Source: Clostridium thermobutyricum (GTDB lineage: Bacteria > Bacillota > Clostridia > Ch29). Taken from it: 64,000 bases of DNA. Below are positions 1 to 8,486 of the stretch, piece by piece. A program made the position numbers and the translations under genes. A model generated the notes under the pieces. The model saw only the letters and a list, made by a program, of their open reading frames with translations. It did not search any database and had not been told where the DNA came from. The stretch covers positions 1 through 64,000 of the forward strand of contig JAENYD010000005.1 in assembly GCA_016842005.1 (NCBI GenBank), given 5' to 3'. The stretch's first letter is position 1, and every line of letters begins with the position of its first letter.

Positions 1-71
1 ACTGACATTTTATCAAGATAATTAACAAGGTGACATTATCACACGATAATCACATATACACAAATTCATGG

Positions 72-100
72 TTGACATCGGGATAAGTATGTTATAGAAT
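72..100 (+). promoter_or_regulatory. Sigma-A-type promoter for ylxM-ffh
   Basis: TTGACA (72-77), 17 nt spacer, TAGAAT (95-100). Confidence 0.7.
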
Positions 101-102
101 TA

Positions 103-132
103 CGCCTGTAAAGTACTATGCCTTTACAGGCG
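103..132 (+). other. 5'-UTR stem-loop upstream of ylxM
   Basis: CGCCTGTAAAG (103-113) pairs perfectly with CTTTACAGGCG (122-132), then TTTT. Confidence 0.6.
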
Positions 133-146
133 TTTTGGGTGATAAT

Positions 147-518
147 ATGTACGATGAGTTTGTGGAAATCGGCTTCCTGTTTGACTTTTACGGTAAAACC
201 CTTACCGAAAAGCAGAGGGAGATAATAGACCTTTACTATTTCAAAGACCTGTCCCTGGCTGAAATAGGAGAAAACCTCAATATCAGCAGGCAGGCTGTAT
301 ACGACAACCTGAAAAGAGGCGAGAGACAGCTCAGGCAGATGGAGGAACAACTTGGACTGGTGGAGAGGTTCCTCGCGGAGAAGAATAAGTGGGAGGAAAC
401 TGTGCATAAAATGGAACTGGTTATTGGAAAACTACGGGAAGAATGCAGTGTATCCCCTGGGATAATACAGGAGTTGGAAGAGCTGAGAGAAGCGTTTTGT
501 GATATATTGGGAGGTTGA
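147..518 (+). CDS. ylxM: YlxM/p13-like HTH protein, SRP-associated
   Basis: ORF with sigma-70 region 4-like HTH (LAEIGENLNISRQAVYDNLKR), immediately upstream of ffh; ATG 147 preferred over TTG 135. Confidence 0.9.
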   Translation: MYDEFVEIGFLFDFYGKTLTEKQREIIDLYYFKDLSLAEIGENLNISRQAVYDNLKRGERQLRQMEEQLGLVERFLAEKNKWEETVHKMELVIGKLREECSVSPGIIQELEELREAFCDILGG

Positions 519-523
519 AACAG

Positions 524-1864
524 GTGGCATTTGAAGGTTTAACAGAAAAACTGCAGCAGACCTTTAAAAAACTTAAAGGGAAAGGGAAGCTGTCGGAAAG
601 AGATATAAAAGACGGAATGAGAGAAGTCAAGCTGGCACTGCTGGAGGCTGATGTGAATTTCCTGGTGGTCAAGGATTTTATCAGCCAGGTATCCAGGAGG
701 GCTGTCGGCAGTGAAGTGATGGAAAGCCTCACCCCTGCCCAGCAGGTGATAAAAATTGTCAACCAGGAACTGACGCGGCTAATGGGGGAAGTACCGAGCA
801 AAATCGTGTTTTCTCCCAGAGGGAGCACCAGAATAATGCTGGTAGGCCTTCAGGGGGCCGGCAAGACAACGGCGGCCGCCAAAATCGGACATTACCTCAG
901 GAAGCACAACGGCAAAAATCCTCTTCTGGTGGCATGTGACATATACAGACCCGCTGCCATCAAGCAGCTCCATGTCGCCGGTGAAAGGGCCGGCATTGCG
1001 GTCTTTTCCATGGGTGACAGGGTAAATCCCGTGGATATTGCAAAGGCGGGTATAAATGAGGCAAACAACAAAAATAATGACGTAATCATTTTCGATACGG
1101 CCGGAAGGCTTCATGTTGATGAAGAACTGATGGAGGAGATAGTCCGGATGAAGGAGAGCATAAATCCGGATGAAATACTCCTGGTGGTGGATGCCATGAC
1201 CGGGCAGGACGCTGTCAATGTTGCCGAAGCGTTCAATAAAAAAATAGGCATAGACGGTGTGGTGCTTACCAAACTGGATGGTGACACAAGGGGGGGAGCA
1301 GCCCTCTCGGTCAAGGCCGTTACCGGCAAGCCGGTAAAATTTGCCGGGACAGGGGAGAAAATCGAGGACCTGGAGCAGTTCTACCCCGACAGAATGGCTT
1401 CCCGCATCCTGGGTATGGGTGATATGTTAACTCTCATTGAAAAGGCACAGCAGAATTTTGATGAGAAAAAAGCCATGGAGCTGGAAAAGAAAATGCGGAG
1501 CCAGCAGTTTACCCTGGAAGACTTCCTGGAACAGCTCAAGCAGGTAAGAAATATGGGTCCGGTGGACCAGCTGATGGGCATGATACCGGGGTTCAGGCCC
1601 GCCGGGGCCGGACCTGTGTCCATAGATGAAAAGCAGCTGGTGAAACTGGAGGCCATCATCAATTCAATGACCCCCGGAGAGAGAAGGGACCCTTCAATAA
1701 TCAAGGCGGGCAGGAAGAAGCGTATAGCGGCAGGCAGCGGGACCGACATTCAGGATGTAAACAGATTATTGAAGCAGTTTGAGCAGACGAAGAAACTCAT
1801 GAAACAGATTGGAGAATTACAAAAAAAGCCGGGTAAGGGTAATTTGAAATTTCCCTTTATTTAA
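524..1864 (+). CDS. ffh: Signal recognition particle protein Ffh
   Basis: MAFEGLTEKLQ start (GTG 524), GTPase motifs GLQGAGKTT, DTAGR, TKLDG, Met-rich M domain. Confidence 0.97.
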   Translation: MAFEGLTEKLQQTFKKLKGKGKLSERDIKDGMREVKLALLEADVNFLVVKDFISQVSRRAVGSEVMESLTPAQQVIKIVNQELTRLMGEVPSKIVFSPRGSTRIMLVGLQGAGKTTAAAKIGHYLRKHNGKNPLLVACDIYRPAAIKQLHVAGERAGIAVFSMGDRVNPVDIAKAGINEANNKNNDVIIFDTAGRLHVDEELMEEIVRMKESINPDEILLVVDAMTGQDAVNVAEAFNKKIGIDGVVLTKLDGDTRGGAALSVKAVTGKPVKFAGTGEKIEDLEQFYPDRMASRILGMGDMLTLIEKAQQNFDEKKAMELEKKMRSQQFTLEDFLEQLKQVRNMGPVDQLMGMIPGFRPAGAGPVSIDEKQLVKLEAIINSMTPGERRDPSIIKAGRKKRIAAGSGTDIQDVNRLLKQFEQTKKLMKQIGELQKKPGKGNLKFPFI

Positions 1865-1905
1865 TAAACAATGGCATGGACTTATTTTAGAAGGAGGTGA
1901 TTTTA

Positions 1906-2166
1906 TTGGCTGTAAGAATCAGACTTCGCAGGATGGGCGCAAAAAAAAGACCTTTTTACCGAATTGTAGTGGCTGATTCCAGGTCTCCCAGAGACGGAAG
2001 ATTCATTGAGGAAATAGGTTACTATAATCCCATATCCGAACCAAAAGAGATTAAGATTAACACAGAAAAAGCCCTAGAATGGATTGGCAAAGGTGCAAAG
2101 CCTTCGGATACCGTAAAGGCCCTTTTCCAGAAGAATGGAATATACGAGCAGCTTAAGGGAGAATAA
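1906..2166 (+). CDS. rpsP: 30S ribosomal protein S16
   Basis: [29 protein letters not shown] start at 1906 after AAGGAGGTG. Confidence 0.97.
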   Translation: MAVRIRLRRMGAKKRPFYRIVVADSRSPRDGRFIEEIGYYNPISEPKEIKINTEKALEWIGKGAKPSDTVKALFQKNGIYEQLKGE

Positions 2167-2192
2167 CATTAACAGTAACAGGAGGTGTGCTC

Positions 2193-2423
2193 ATGAGAGA
2201 CCTGGTCGAAATAATCGCCAAAGCCCTGGTAGATTATCCCGAGCAAGTGGAAGTGAACCAGATTGAAGGTGAACAGTCGATTATAATTGAGCTCAAGGTT
2301 GCACCGGAGGACATGGGAAAGGTAATAGGAAAACAGGGAAGGATAGCAAAATCCATCAGAACCATTGTAAAAGCGGCAGCAACAAGGGAGAGTAAAAGGG
2401 TCGTGGTGGAAATAATAGAATAG
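2193..2423 (+). CDS. khpA: KH-domain RNA-binding protein (YlqC/KhpA family)
   Basis: GKVIGKQGRIAKSIRTIVKA KH signature between rpsP and rimM. Confidence 0.92.
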   Translation: MRDLVEIIAKALVDYPEQVEVNQIEGEQSIIIELKVAPEDMGKVIGKQGRIAKSIRTIVKAAATRESKRVVVEIIE

Positions 2424-2450
2424 ATAGGTTTGGTGAACCTGACTATTTGT

Positions 2451-2478
2451 AAAGGCCCGGACATTGAGCCGGGTTTTT
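2451..2478 (+). terminator. Intercistronic terminator/attenuator between ylqC and rimM
   Basis: AAAGGCCCGG / CCGGGTTTTT hairpin with 5-T tail. Confidence 0.55.
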
Positions 2479-2578
2479 GACAAGATATGGCTGGTAACCA
2501 GGCAGGTAGGCATCAGGACGGGTCAGAAGAATTCCCTCTTGAATCAGGGATTTGAAAAGGCTGGGTGGTGGCAGCAGG

Positions 2579-3085
2579 ATGGAGTATATTAAAATAGGTT
2601 ATATTACCAATACCCTGGGGATTAACGGTGAACTGAAGGTTGAACCCCTTACCAGCGATGTTGGCAGGTTTGGCGTGCTGGAATCCTGTTATATAAACAT
2701 GGGAAAACACAGGAAAAAAGTCCGGCTTGAAAGGTACAGGCGGTACAAGAAAAAACATGTTATCGTCAAGTTCGAAGGCCTTGATGATATAGCCTCGGTG
2801 GAGAGATTTAAAGGCAGGTATATGGAGATAGACATGGAGAATGCTGTCCGGCTGCCGGAAGGACACTATTTCATCTTTCAGCTGTTAGGGTGCAGGGTTT
2901 ATACATCCCAGGGGGATGACCTGGGACAGGTTGTGGAAGTCCTTCAGCCGGGAGGAAATGACGTATACGTTGTCAAAAGTCCGGCAGGAGAGGTGTTGAT
3001 ACCTGCCCTGAAAGACGTTGTCAGGGAAATCGATATAGAGAACAAAACTATTCGTGTAGACCTTCCGGAGGGGTTATTGGAATGA
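2579..3085 (+). CDS. rimM: Ribosome maturation factor RimM
   Basis: GYITNTLGINGELKVEPLT and PRC-barrel region; located between ylqC and trmD. Confidence 0.95.
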   Translation: MEYIKIGYITNTLGINGELKVEPLTSDVGRFGVLESCYINMGKHRKKVRLERYRRYKKKHVIVKFEGLDDIASVERFKGRYMEIDMENAVRLPEGHYFIFQLLGCRVYTSQGDDLGQVVEVLQPGGNDVYVVKSPAGEVLIPALKDVVREIDIENKTIRVDLPEGLLE

Positions 3086-3810
3086 AAATCAATGTACTTA
3101 CCCTGTTTCCAGAAATGTTTTACGGGGTGCTGAGCAGCAGTATTCTCGGCAAAGCCATTGAAAAGGACATACTGCATATCCGCCTGATCAATATAAGAGA
3201 TTTTTCCACGGACAGGCACCGGCGGGTGGACGACTATCCGTACGGCGGAGGTGCAGGGATGGTAATGATGCCGCAACCCCTGTATGATGCTGTTGAAAAC
3301 TCCAGGAAACAGCTGCCTGATGCAAAAGTACTGCTTACAAGCCCGAAAGGCAAAATATTCGACCAGCAGACGGCACGCCGCTTGAGCAGGGAATCCCGGT
3401 TGATAATTGTGTGCGGACACTATGAAGGCATTGACCAGCGGGTTATTGACCGTTGTATAGATGAAGAAATATCCATAGGGGATTATATACTTACGGGAGG
3501 AGAGCTGCCGGCAATGATAATTGTTGATGCCCTGGCAAGGCTTCTCCCTGAAGTCCTGGGAAGTTCCGCATCCCTTCAGGAGGAGACCTTCGAAAGGGGA
3601 CTGCTGGAATATCCCCAGTATACAAGGCCCGCACGGTTTATGGATATGGAGGTCCCCGGAGTGCTGCTGTCCGGCAACCATAAGGAGATTGACCGGTGGA
3701 GGAGAATGAAGGCCCTGGAAATGACATATGCCAGAAGACCTGATCTGTTGAAAAATGCCAGACTAAGGGAAGACGAGCAAGAATGGCTAAGAAATAAAAA
3801 TCCATTGTAA
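3082..3810 (+). CDS. trmD: tRNA (guanine-N1)-methyltransferase TrmD
   Basis: MKINVLTLFPEMF, GGGAGMVM, CGHYEGIDQRV, SIGDYILTGGE. Confidence 0.98.
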   Translation: MKINVLTLFPEMFYGVLSSSILGKAIEKDILHIRLINIRDFSTDRHRRVDDYPYGGGAGMVMMPQPLYDAVENSRKQLPDAKVLLTSPKGKIFDQQTARRLSRESRLIIVCGHYEGIDQRVIDRCIDEEISIGDYILTGGELPAMIIVDALARLLPEVLGSSASLQEETFERGLLEYPQYTRPARFMDMEVPGVLLSGNHKEIDRWRRMKALEMTYARRPDLLKNARLREDEQEWLRNKNPL

Positions 3811-3833
3811 ATACAGGTATATTGTGCTATAAT
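3805..3833 (+). promoter_or_regulatory. Promoter for rplS overlapping the trmD stop codon
   Basis: TTGTAA (3805-3810), 17 nt spacer, extended -10 TGCTATAAT (TATAAT 3828-3833). Confidence 0.65.
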
Positions 3834-3848
3834 AACTTTTGGCATTAC

Positions 3849-3885
3849 GGGCGGTCCAATGTCGTACATTGCGGCAAGAACGTCC
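3849..3885 (+). ncRNA. Candidate L19 (rplS) mRNA leader
   Basis: GGGCG (3849-3853)/CGTCC (3881-3885) closing helix around hairpin CAATG-TCGTA-CATTG (3857-3871), just upstream of rplS; Firmicute L19 leaders are a described autoregulatory class. Confidence 0.5.
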
Positions 3886-3906
3886 AGGAGGGAAGGAGGT
3901 ACGGCA

Positions 3907-4251
3907 ATGGATATATTAAAGATGATAGAAAATCAACAGCAAAAAAAAGATGTTCCCCAATTTAACGTTGGTGATACGGTAAGGGTTCACGTGAAAGTTA
4001 AAGAAGGAAACAGGGAAAGGGTTCAGATATTTGAAGGCATTGTTATCAAAAGACAGCACGGCGGCATAAATGAATCGTTTACTGTAAGAAGAATCTCATA
4101 CGGTGTTGGTGTTGAGAGAACTTTTCTTTTACATTCACCAAAATTTGACAAGATCGAAGTTGTGCGAAAAGGAAAAGTCAGAAGGGCAAGACTTTATTAC
4201 CTGCGTGACAGAGTTGGTAAAGCTGCTAAAGTAAAAGAAAAACAGAGATAA
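3907..4251 (+). CDS. rplS: 50S ribosomal protein L19
   Basis: [40 protein letters not shown] 3907 after GGAAGGAGG. Confidence 0.97.
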   Translation: MDILKMIENQQQKKDVPQFNVGDTVRVHVKVKEGNRERVQIFEGIVIKRQHGGINESFTVRRISYGVGVERTFLLHSPKFDKIEVVRKGKVRRARLYYLRDRVGKAAKVKEKQR

Positions 4252-4304
4252 TTGTTATGGGGCTGGGGAGCAGTCCCATAATTTGTTTAAAGGAGAGAAA
4301 TGGA

Positions 4305-4826
4305 ATGACCGGAAATGCTAAAAGTCAGACCCGAGAGTGGATAGAGTCCATAATATTTGCAATTATTATTGCCATAGCCATAAAGGCATTTTTTGTTGAA
4401 ACAATACAGGTGGAAGGAAGTTCTATGGTTCCGACCCTGCATGACAGGGAAAGGCTGATGGTGAACAAGATAGGTTATATCATAGACCAGCCTGAGCACG
4501 GAGATATTGTGATCTTCAAATATCCGTCCGACACATCCCTTACCTTTATAAAAAGGGTTATTGCCCTGGAGGGGGATACCGTTGAGATAAAAGGACACGA
4601 GGTGTATGTAAACGGTCAAAAGCTTGATGAACCATATATTCTGGAAAAGACTATGGGTGAATTTCCGGCAGCCAAAGTGCCGGAGAATACGGTTTTTGTA
4701 TTGGGAGATAACAGGAACTACAGCAAGGACAGCAGGTACCCGGATGTGGGATTTGTACCTCTGAAATATGTCAAAGGGAAGGCTGTATTAAGACTGTGGC
4801 CTTTGCCAATGGAAAGAATTAAGTAA
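4305..4826 (+). CDS. lepB: Type I signal peptidase
   Basis: VEGSSMVPTL catalytic Ser motif, FIKRVIALEGD, VLGDNRNYSKDSR. Confidence 0.95.
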   Translation: MTGNAKSQTREWIESIIFAIIIAIAIKAFFVETIQVEGSSMVPTLHDRERLMVNKIGYIIDQPEHGDIVIFKYPSDTSLTFIKRVIALEGDTVEIKGHEVYVNGQKLDEPYILEKTMGEFPAAKVPENTVFVLGDNRNYSKDSRYPDVGFVPLKYVKGKAVLRLWPLPMERIK

Positions 4827-4842
4827 TAAGGGACTGGTTGTT

Positions 4843-5697
4843 ATGGAAATACAGTGGTTTCCCGGTCATATGGCCAAGACCAAAAGGCTCATCAAGGAAA
4901 ACATAAAACTGGTTGACCTGGTGATAGAACTTCTGGATGCGAGGATTCCTTACAGCAGCAGTAATCCCGATTTGAATGAAATAACGGGAGACAGGGAAAG
5001 GATTATTGTGCTGAACAAGTCGGACCTGGCAGACCCGGTCATTACTCAGATGTGGAAGAGATATTTCAGGGACAGGGGCATGACGGCTGTTGAAGTGAAT
5101 TCGATCAAAGGGGAAGGAATTGACATGCTTCTTAAGGAGGTCACCGGGGTGTCCCGCAACATCAGGGACAGGTGGCGTGAAAGGGGCAGACGGCTGAAAC
5201 CCATAAGGGCTATGATAGTGGGGATACCCAATGTGGGGAAATCTTCCCTTATTAACCGGCTGGCCGGCAGGAGCGCAGCAAGAACAGGGGAAAAACCGGG
5301 AATAACCAGGGGGAAACAGTGGATACGGGTGAGCAGAGAGATAATGCTGCTGGATACACCGGGAGTGTTGTGGCCTAAATTTGGAGATGAGAGGGTAGGA
5401 CTCAATCTCGCCTTTGCCGGCTCAATCAAAGAAGAAATCCTGGACAGGGAAGAGCTCGGGATAAGGCTTATTGAACGGCTGGCTGATATTGATGCAGAAC
5501 TGTTCAGCCGAGAATACGGTATTGAGGATAGGGAATTGGCGCCCCATGAGGTCCTGGAACAGATTGCATTTAAAAGGGGCTGCCTGATGGGAGGCAATAA
5601 AGTGGATATCCTCAGGGCGTCCGGGATCATCATGGAAGATTTCAGGTCGGGGAAACTGGGGAGAATTTCGCTGGAAGTACCGTGTGCGGCACCTTAG
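4843..5697 (+). CDS. rbgA: Ribosome biogenesis GTPase RbgA (YlqF)
   Basis: QWFPGHMAK start, NKSD before GIPNVGKSS (circularly permuted GTPase), DTPG. Confidence 0.96.
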   Translation: MEIQWFPGHMAKTKRLIKENIKLVDLVIELLDARIPYSSSNPDLNEITGDRERIIVLNKSDLADPVITQMWKRYFRDRGMTAVEVNSIKGEGIDMLLKEVTGVSRNIRDRWRERGRRLKPIRAMIVGIPNVGKSSLINRLAGRSAARTGEKPGITRGKQWIRVSREIMLLDTPGVLWPKFGDERVGLNLAFAGSIKEEILDREELGIRLIERLADIDAELFSREYGIEDRELAPHEVLEQIAFKRGCLMGGNKVDILRASGIIMEDFRSGKLGRISLEVPCAAP

Positions 5698-5708
5698 AAT
5701 AAGGTGCC
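5688..5708 (+). other. Hairpin overlapping the rbgA stop codon
   Basis: GGCACCTT-AGAAT-AAGGTGCC perfect 8-bp inverted repeat; no U-tract. Confidence 0.5.
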
Positions 5709-5771
5709 TGTTCTATATTGGCATCACTATAATCCTGCCCGGTAATTCAGGGGATGGAAAGAGGAGAAATT

Positions 5772-6545
5772 ATGAAAACAAGGAGTGTCTCCCAAATACG
5801 GGAAATGATAAACGGGGCCTGCAGGGACGAACTGGATGATATAATAGACGAATTGCTGCAAGATGAGAGAATATCGGTACGCCGGATGGGTGAAAGATTA
5901 ATGAAAAAATTAAAGCAGGAAGACAAAGAACTCGAAAGAATAAATAAGATGAAAGAGATGGAAAACAGATTAAAGGCAAAAGGGTACAGCCTGATAGCCG
6001 GAATTGATGAAGCGGGGAGGGGACCGCTGGCAGGGCCGGTGGCAGCGGCGGCTGTGATTCTCCCCCTTGATTTTGCGGTTCCCGGGATAAAGGATTCAAA
6101 AAAACTTACGGCGGGCAAAAGGGAAACCTTATATGATGCCATCATCCAGAAGGCTGTCAGCTACGGTGTGGGTATGGTGGATAATCATGAAATTGACCGT
6201 ATAAATATTTTGCAGGCTACGTACAAAGCAGTGCTTATTGCTGTTGACAGGATGGGCGTTGTACCCGACTGCCTTTTAATCGACGCAATTACTGTTCCGC
6301 AGTGTTCCATTCATCAGGAAAGCATAATAAAGGGAGACCAGAAATGCCTGTCCATAGCCGCTGCCAGTATCATTGCGAAAGTGGAAAGGGACAGGTATAT
6401 GGACAGGATGCATGAAATATATCCCTGTTATAATTTTATCAGCAACAAAGGCTATGGAACCATGGAACACATGGAAGCCTTAAGGAAAAACGGGCCGTCA
6501 CCAATCCACAGGAAAACATTTATTCGGCAGGTGAACAGGAGATGA
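5772..6545 (+). CDS. rnhB: Ribonuclease HII
   Basis: AGIDEAGRGPLAGPV, DSKKL, SIAAASIIAKVERD. Confidence 0.97.
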   Translation: MKTRSVSQIREMINGACRDELDDIIDELLQDERISVRRMGERLMKKLKQEDKELERINKMKEMENRLKAKGYSLIAGIDEAGRGPLAGPVAAAAVILPLDFAVPGIKDSKKLTAGKRETLYDAIIQKAVSYGVGMVDNHEIDRINILQATYKAVLIAVDRMGVVPDCLLIDAITVPQCSIHQESIIKGDQKCLSIAAASIIAKVERDRYMDRMHEIYPCYNFISNKGYGTMEHMEALRKNGPSPIHRKTFIRQVNRR

Positions 6546-7825
6546 ATATCAATCAGGTAATTATGGGTATGTCCAATCTGGTTATGGAGAAGCCGGCACC
6601 TTTGAACCTGCAGGTAGGAGATGTGCTGGCGGCGAAGGTGGCCGTTGTAAAGGGGGAGATGGTACTCCTGCTTCTTAACAATAAGGTTCCCCTGCAGTCC
6701 CGTACCGACGGGCAGTTAGAGCTGAAAGAAGGCCAGCAGGTGGATTTTGTTGTCAAGAGCATGGAAGGCAACAAAGTGGTCCTCCAAATTGCAGAAGGGG
6801 CCAGGCCGGCAGGGCAGTCAGCAGATCATCAGATCCGGGCACTGCTGGGACAAATGGGTATGGATACAACCGAGGATGGAATCGAGACAGTCCGTCTGCT
6901 GATGAATAACGGGGTACCTGTCACAAAGGAAAACATTGAATCTGCTGCGGCCAGTCTGAAAAGTCTGCAGTACATACTGCAAAATATTGATAAAATGGAA
7001 GAGGTTGATTTTCCGGCTGAATTGAAATTACTAAAAATGCCGGTGGAAAAGATTGCAAGATGGCTGGTGCACAAAGAGGAAGGAGGGACTGCTGGCCATG
7101 TCCCGGAAAAGGGAGGGCAGATACTCAAAGAAGTACTGCAGCGGATTTCCGCCAGGGATGTGGTCAGGGTATTGAAGACCGGGACAAAATCCACCCCTGA
7201 AACTCTGGATATTGTAAAAAATATAAGGGAATATGAAGGCTTCTTCAAGACACTGGTGAAGGGGTTGCAGGGATATCTGGAGCGGGAGGAAGATATGCAG
7301 GCCCTGCGGCATGTCTTCAGTGAAGAAATTTTGAAACACAATGGAATTACCCGCCTGTCAAAATTACTGGACCTGCTCAATGACGGGGAAATTGACGGTG
7401 AAACAGTGAATACATTGGTCGGCATGATATTTGAGAGGGCGAACATCTTCCACCAGATTTTCAAGGGGTTGAACCTTTTCATAATACCCTTTGTATTTGA
7501 CAGAAAAATACAGGAAGCTATAATATTAGTTGATGAGGAAAATAAGAGCGACAAGGAAGACAGCAGGGACAGCGTACAGCTGAATATACTGACAAACACC
7601 GATTTTCTGGGAAGGATGGAAGTGGCGGTAAGGAAACAGAATAAAACCCTCACATGTTGTTTCTATACACAATCGGAAGAGGTATCAACAGTTATAGTCC
7701 GGGAGAAGGATTTCATCGAGGACAGGCTGAATACCCTGGGTTACCGTCTTGCAAAGCTGGAATGCATTACACTGGAAAAACAGCCGATGCTGCCCAGAGA
7801 AAAATTTTTTGATATGCGGGTGTGA
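6542..7825 (+). CDS. YlqG-like protein with FliK C-terminal-like region
   Basis: Gene order rnhB-ylqG-ylqH; C-terminal LNILTNTDFLGRMEVAVRKQNKTL resembles FliK Flg_hook segment. Confidence 0.7.
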   Translation: MNINQVIMGMSNLVMEKPAPLNLQVGDVLAAKVAVVKGEMVLLLLNNKVPLQSRTDGQLELKEGQQVDFVVKSMEGNKVVLQIAEGARPAGQSADHQIRALLGQMGMDTTEDGIETVRLLMNNGVPVTKENIESAAASLKSLQYILQNIDKMEEVDFPAELKLLKMPVEKIARWLVHKEEGGTAGHVPEKGGQILKEVLQRISARDVVRVLKTGTKSTPETLDIVKNIREYEGFFKTLVKGLQGYLEREEDMQALRHVFSEEILKHNGITRLSKLLDLLNDGEIDGETVNTLVGMIFERANIFHQIFKGLNLFIIPFVFDRKIQEAIILVDEENKSDKEDSRDSVQLNILTNTDFLGRMEVAVRKQNKTLTCCFYTQSEEVSTVIVREKDFIEDRLNTLGYRLAKLECITLEKQPMLPREKFFDMRV

Positions 7826-8139
7826 ATGAAATGACCGTAAAAAAAAGGAGAATGGCAGCAACTCTGAAATATGATGAAGGAGATATTGCGCCAAAATTGA
7901 CTGCTTTCGGAGAAGGAGAGGCTGCCGAAAAGATTATTGAGCTGGCGTTGAAAGAGGGTGTTCCCGTTTACCGGGAAGACAACCTGATAAAGGATTTGAA
8001 AAAACTGGAGATTGGCAGGGAAATACCCCCTGAATTATACGAAATAGTAGCCGAAATACTCGCTTTTATTTACTACCTGGATGAAAAAGAAGGGAAGAAA
8101 GAATATGATGGAAAAGAAGGAAATAGGGGAAGCAGGTGA
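7822..8139 (+). CDS. YlqH, FlhB cytoplasmic C-terminal-like protein
   Basis: AATLKYDEGDIAPKLTAFGEG...VPVYREDNLIKDL...GREIPPELYEIVAEILAFIYYL aligns with FlhB C-terminus in this window; no NPTH. Confidence 0.85.
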   Translation: MNEMTVKKRRMAATLKYDEGDIAPKLTAFGEGEAAEKIIELALKEGVPVYREDNLIKDLKKLEIGREIPPELYEIVAEILAFIYYLDEKEGKKEYDGKEGNRGSR

Positions 8140-8473
8140 ACGGGCCGCCAGGGAATACCTGGAAAAAACAGGATACAGAATTGTAGATACCAACTTCAGG
8201 ACCAGGACAGGGGAAATTGACATAATCGCCTATGACAGTACTGTGCTTGTTTTTGTTGAAGTGAAGACCAGAAGAAGTAAAAGGTTCGGAACCCCGGCCG
8301 AAGCGGTCGACTGGAAGAAACAGAAAAAAATCAAAAAAACTGCACTGACCTATCTGGCCAAAAACAGGCTTTTTTACGGCAATATAAGATTTGATATTGT
8401 GGAAGTGGTCATAGAGGGTAGTGAGATTAAAAAAATCTGTCTTATAAAGGATGCCTTCCAGGCTGTTGAATAA
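8105..8473 (+). CDS. yraN: YraN/UPF0102 endonuclease-like protein
   Basis: GEAGERAAREYLEKTGYRIVDTNFRTRTGEIDIIA...FVEVKTR. Confidence 0.93.
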   Translation: MMEKKEIGEAGERAAREYLEKTGYRIVDTNFRTRTGEIDIIAYDSTVLVFVEVKTRRSKRFGTPAEAVDWKKQKKIKKTALTYLAKNRLFYGNIRFDIVEVVIEGSEIKKICLIKDAFQAVE

Positions 8474-8486
8474 AGTGGGTGAGAAA

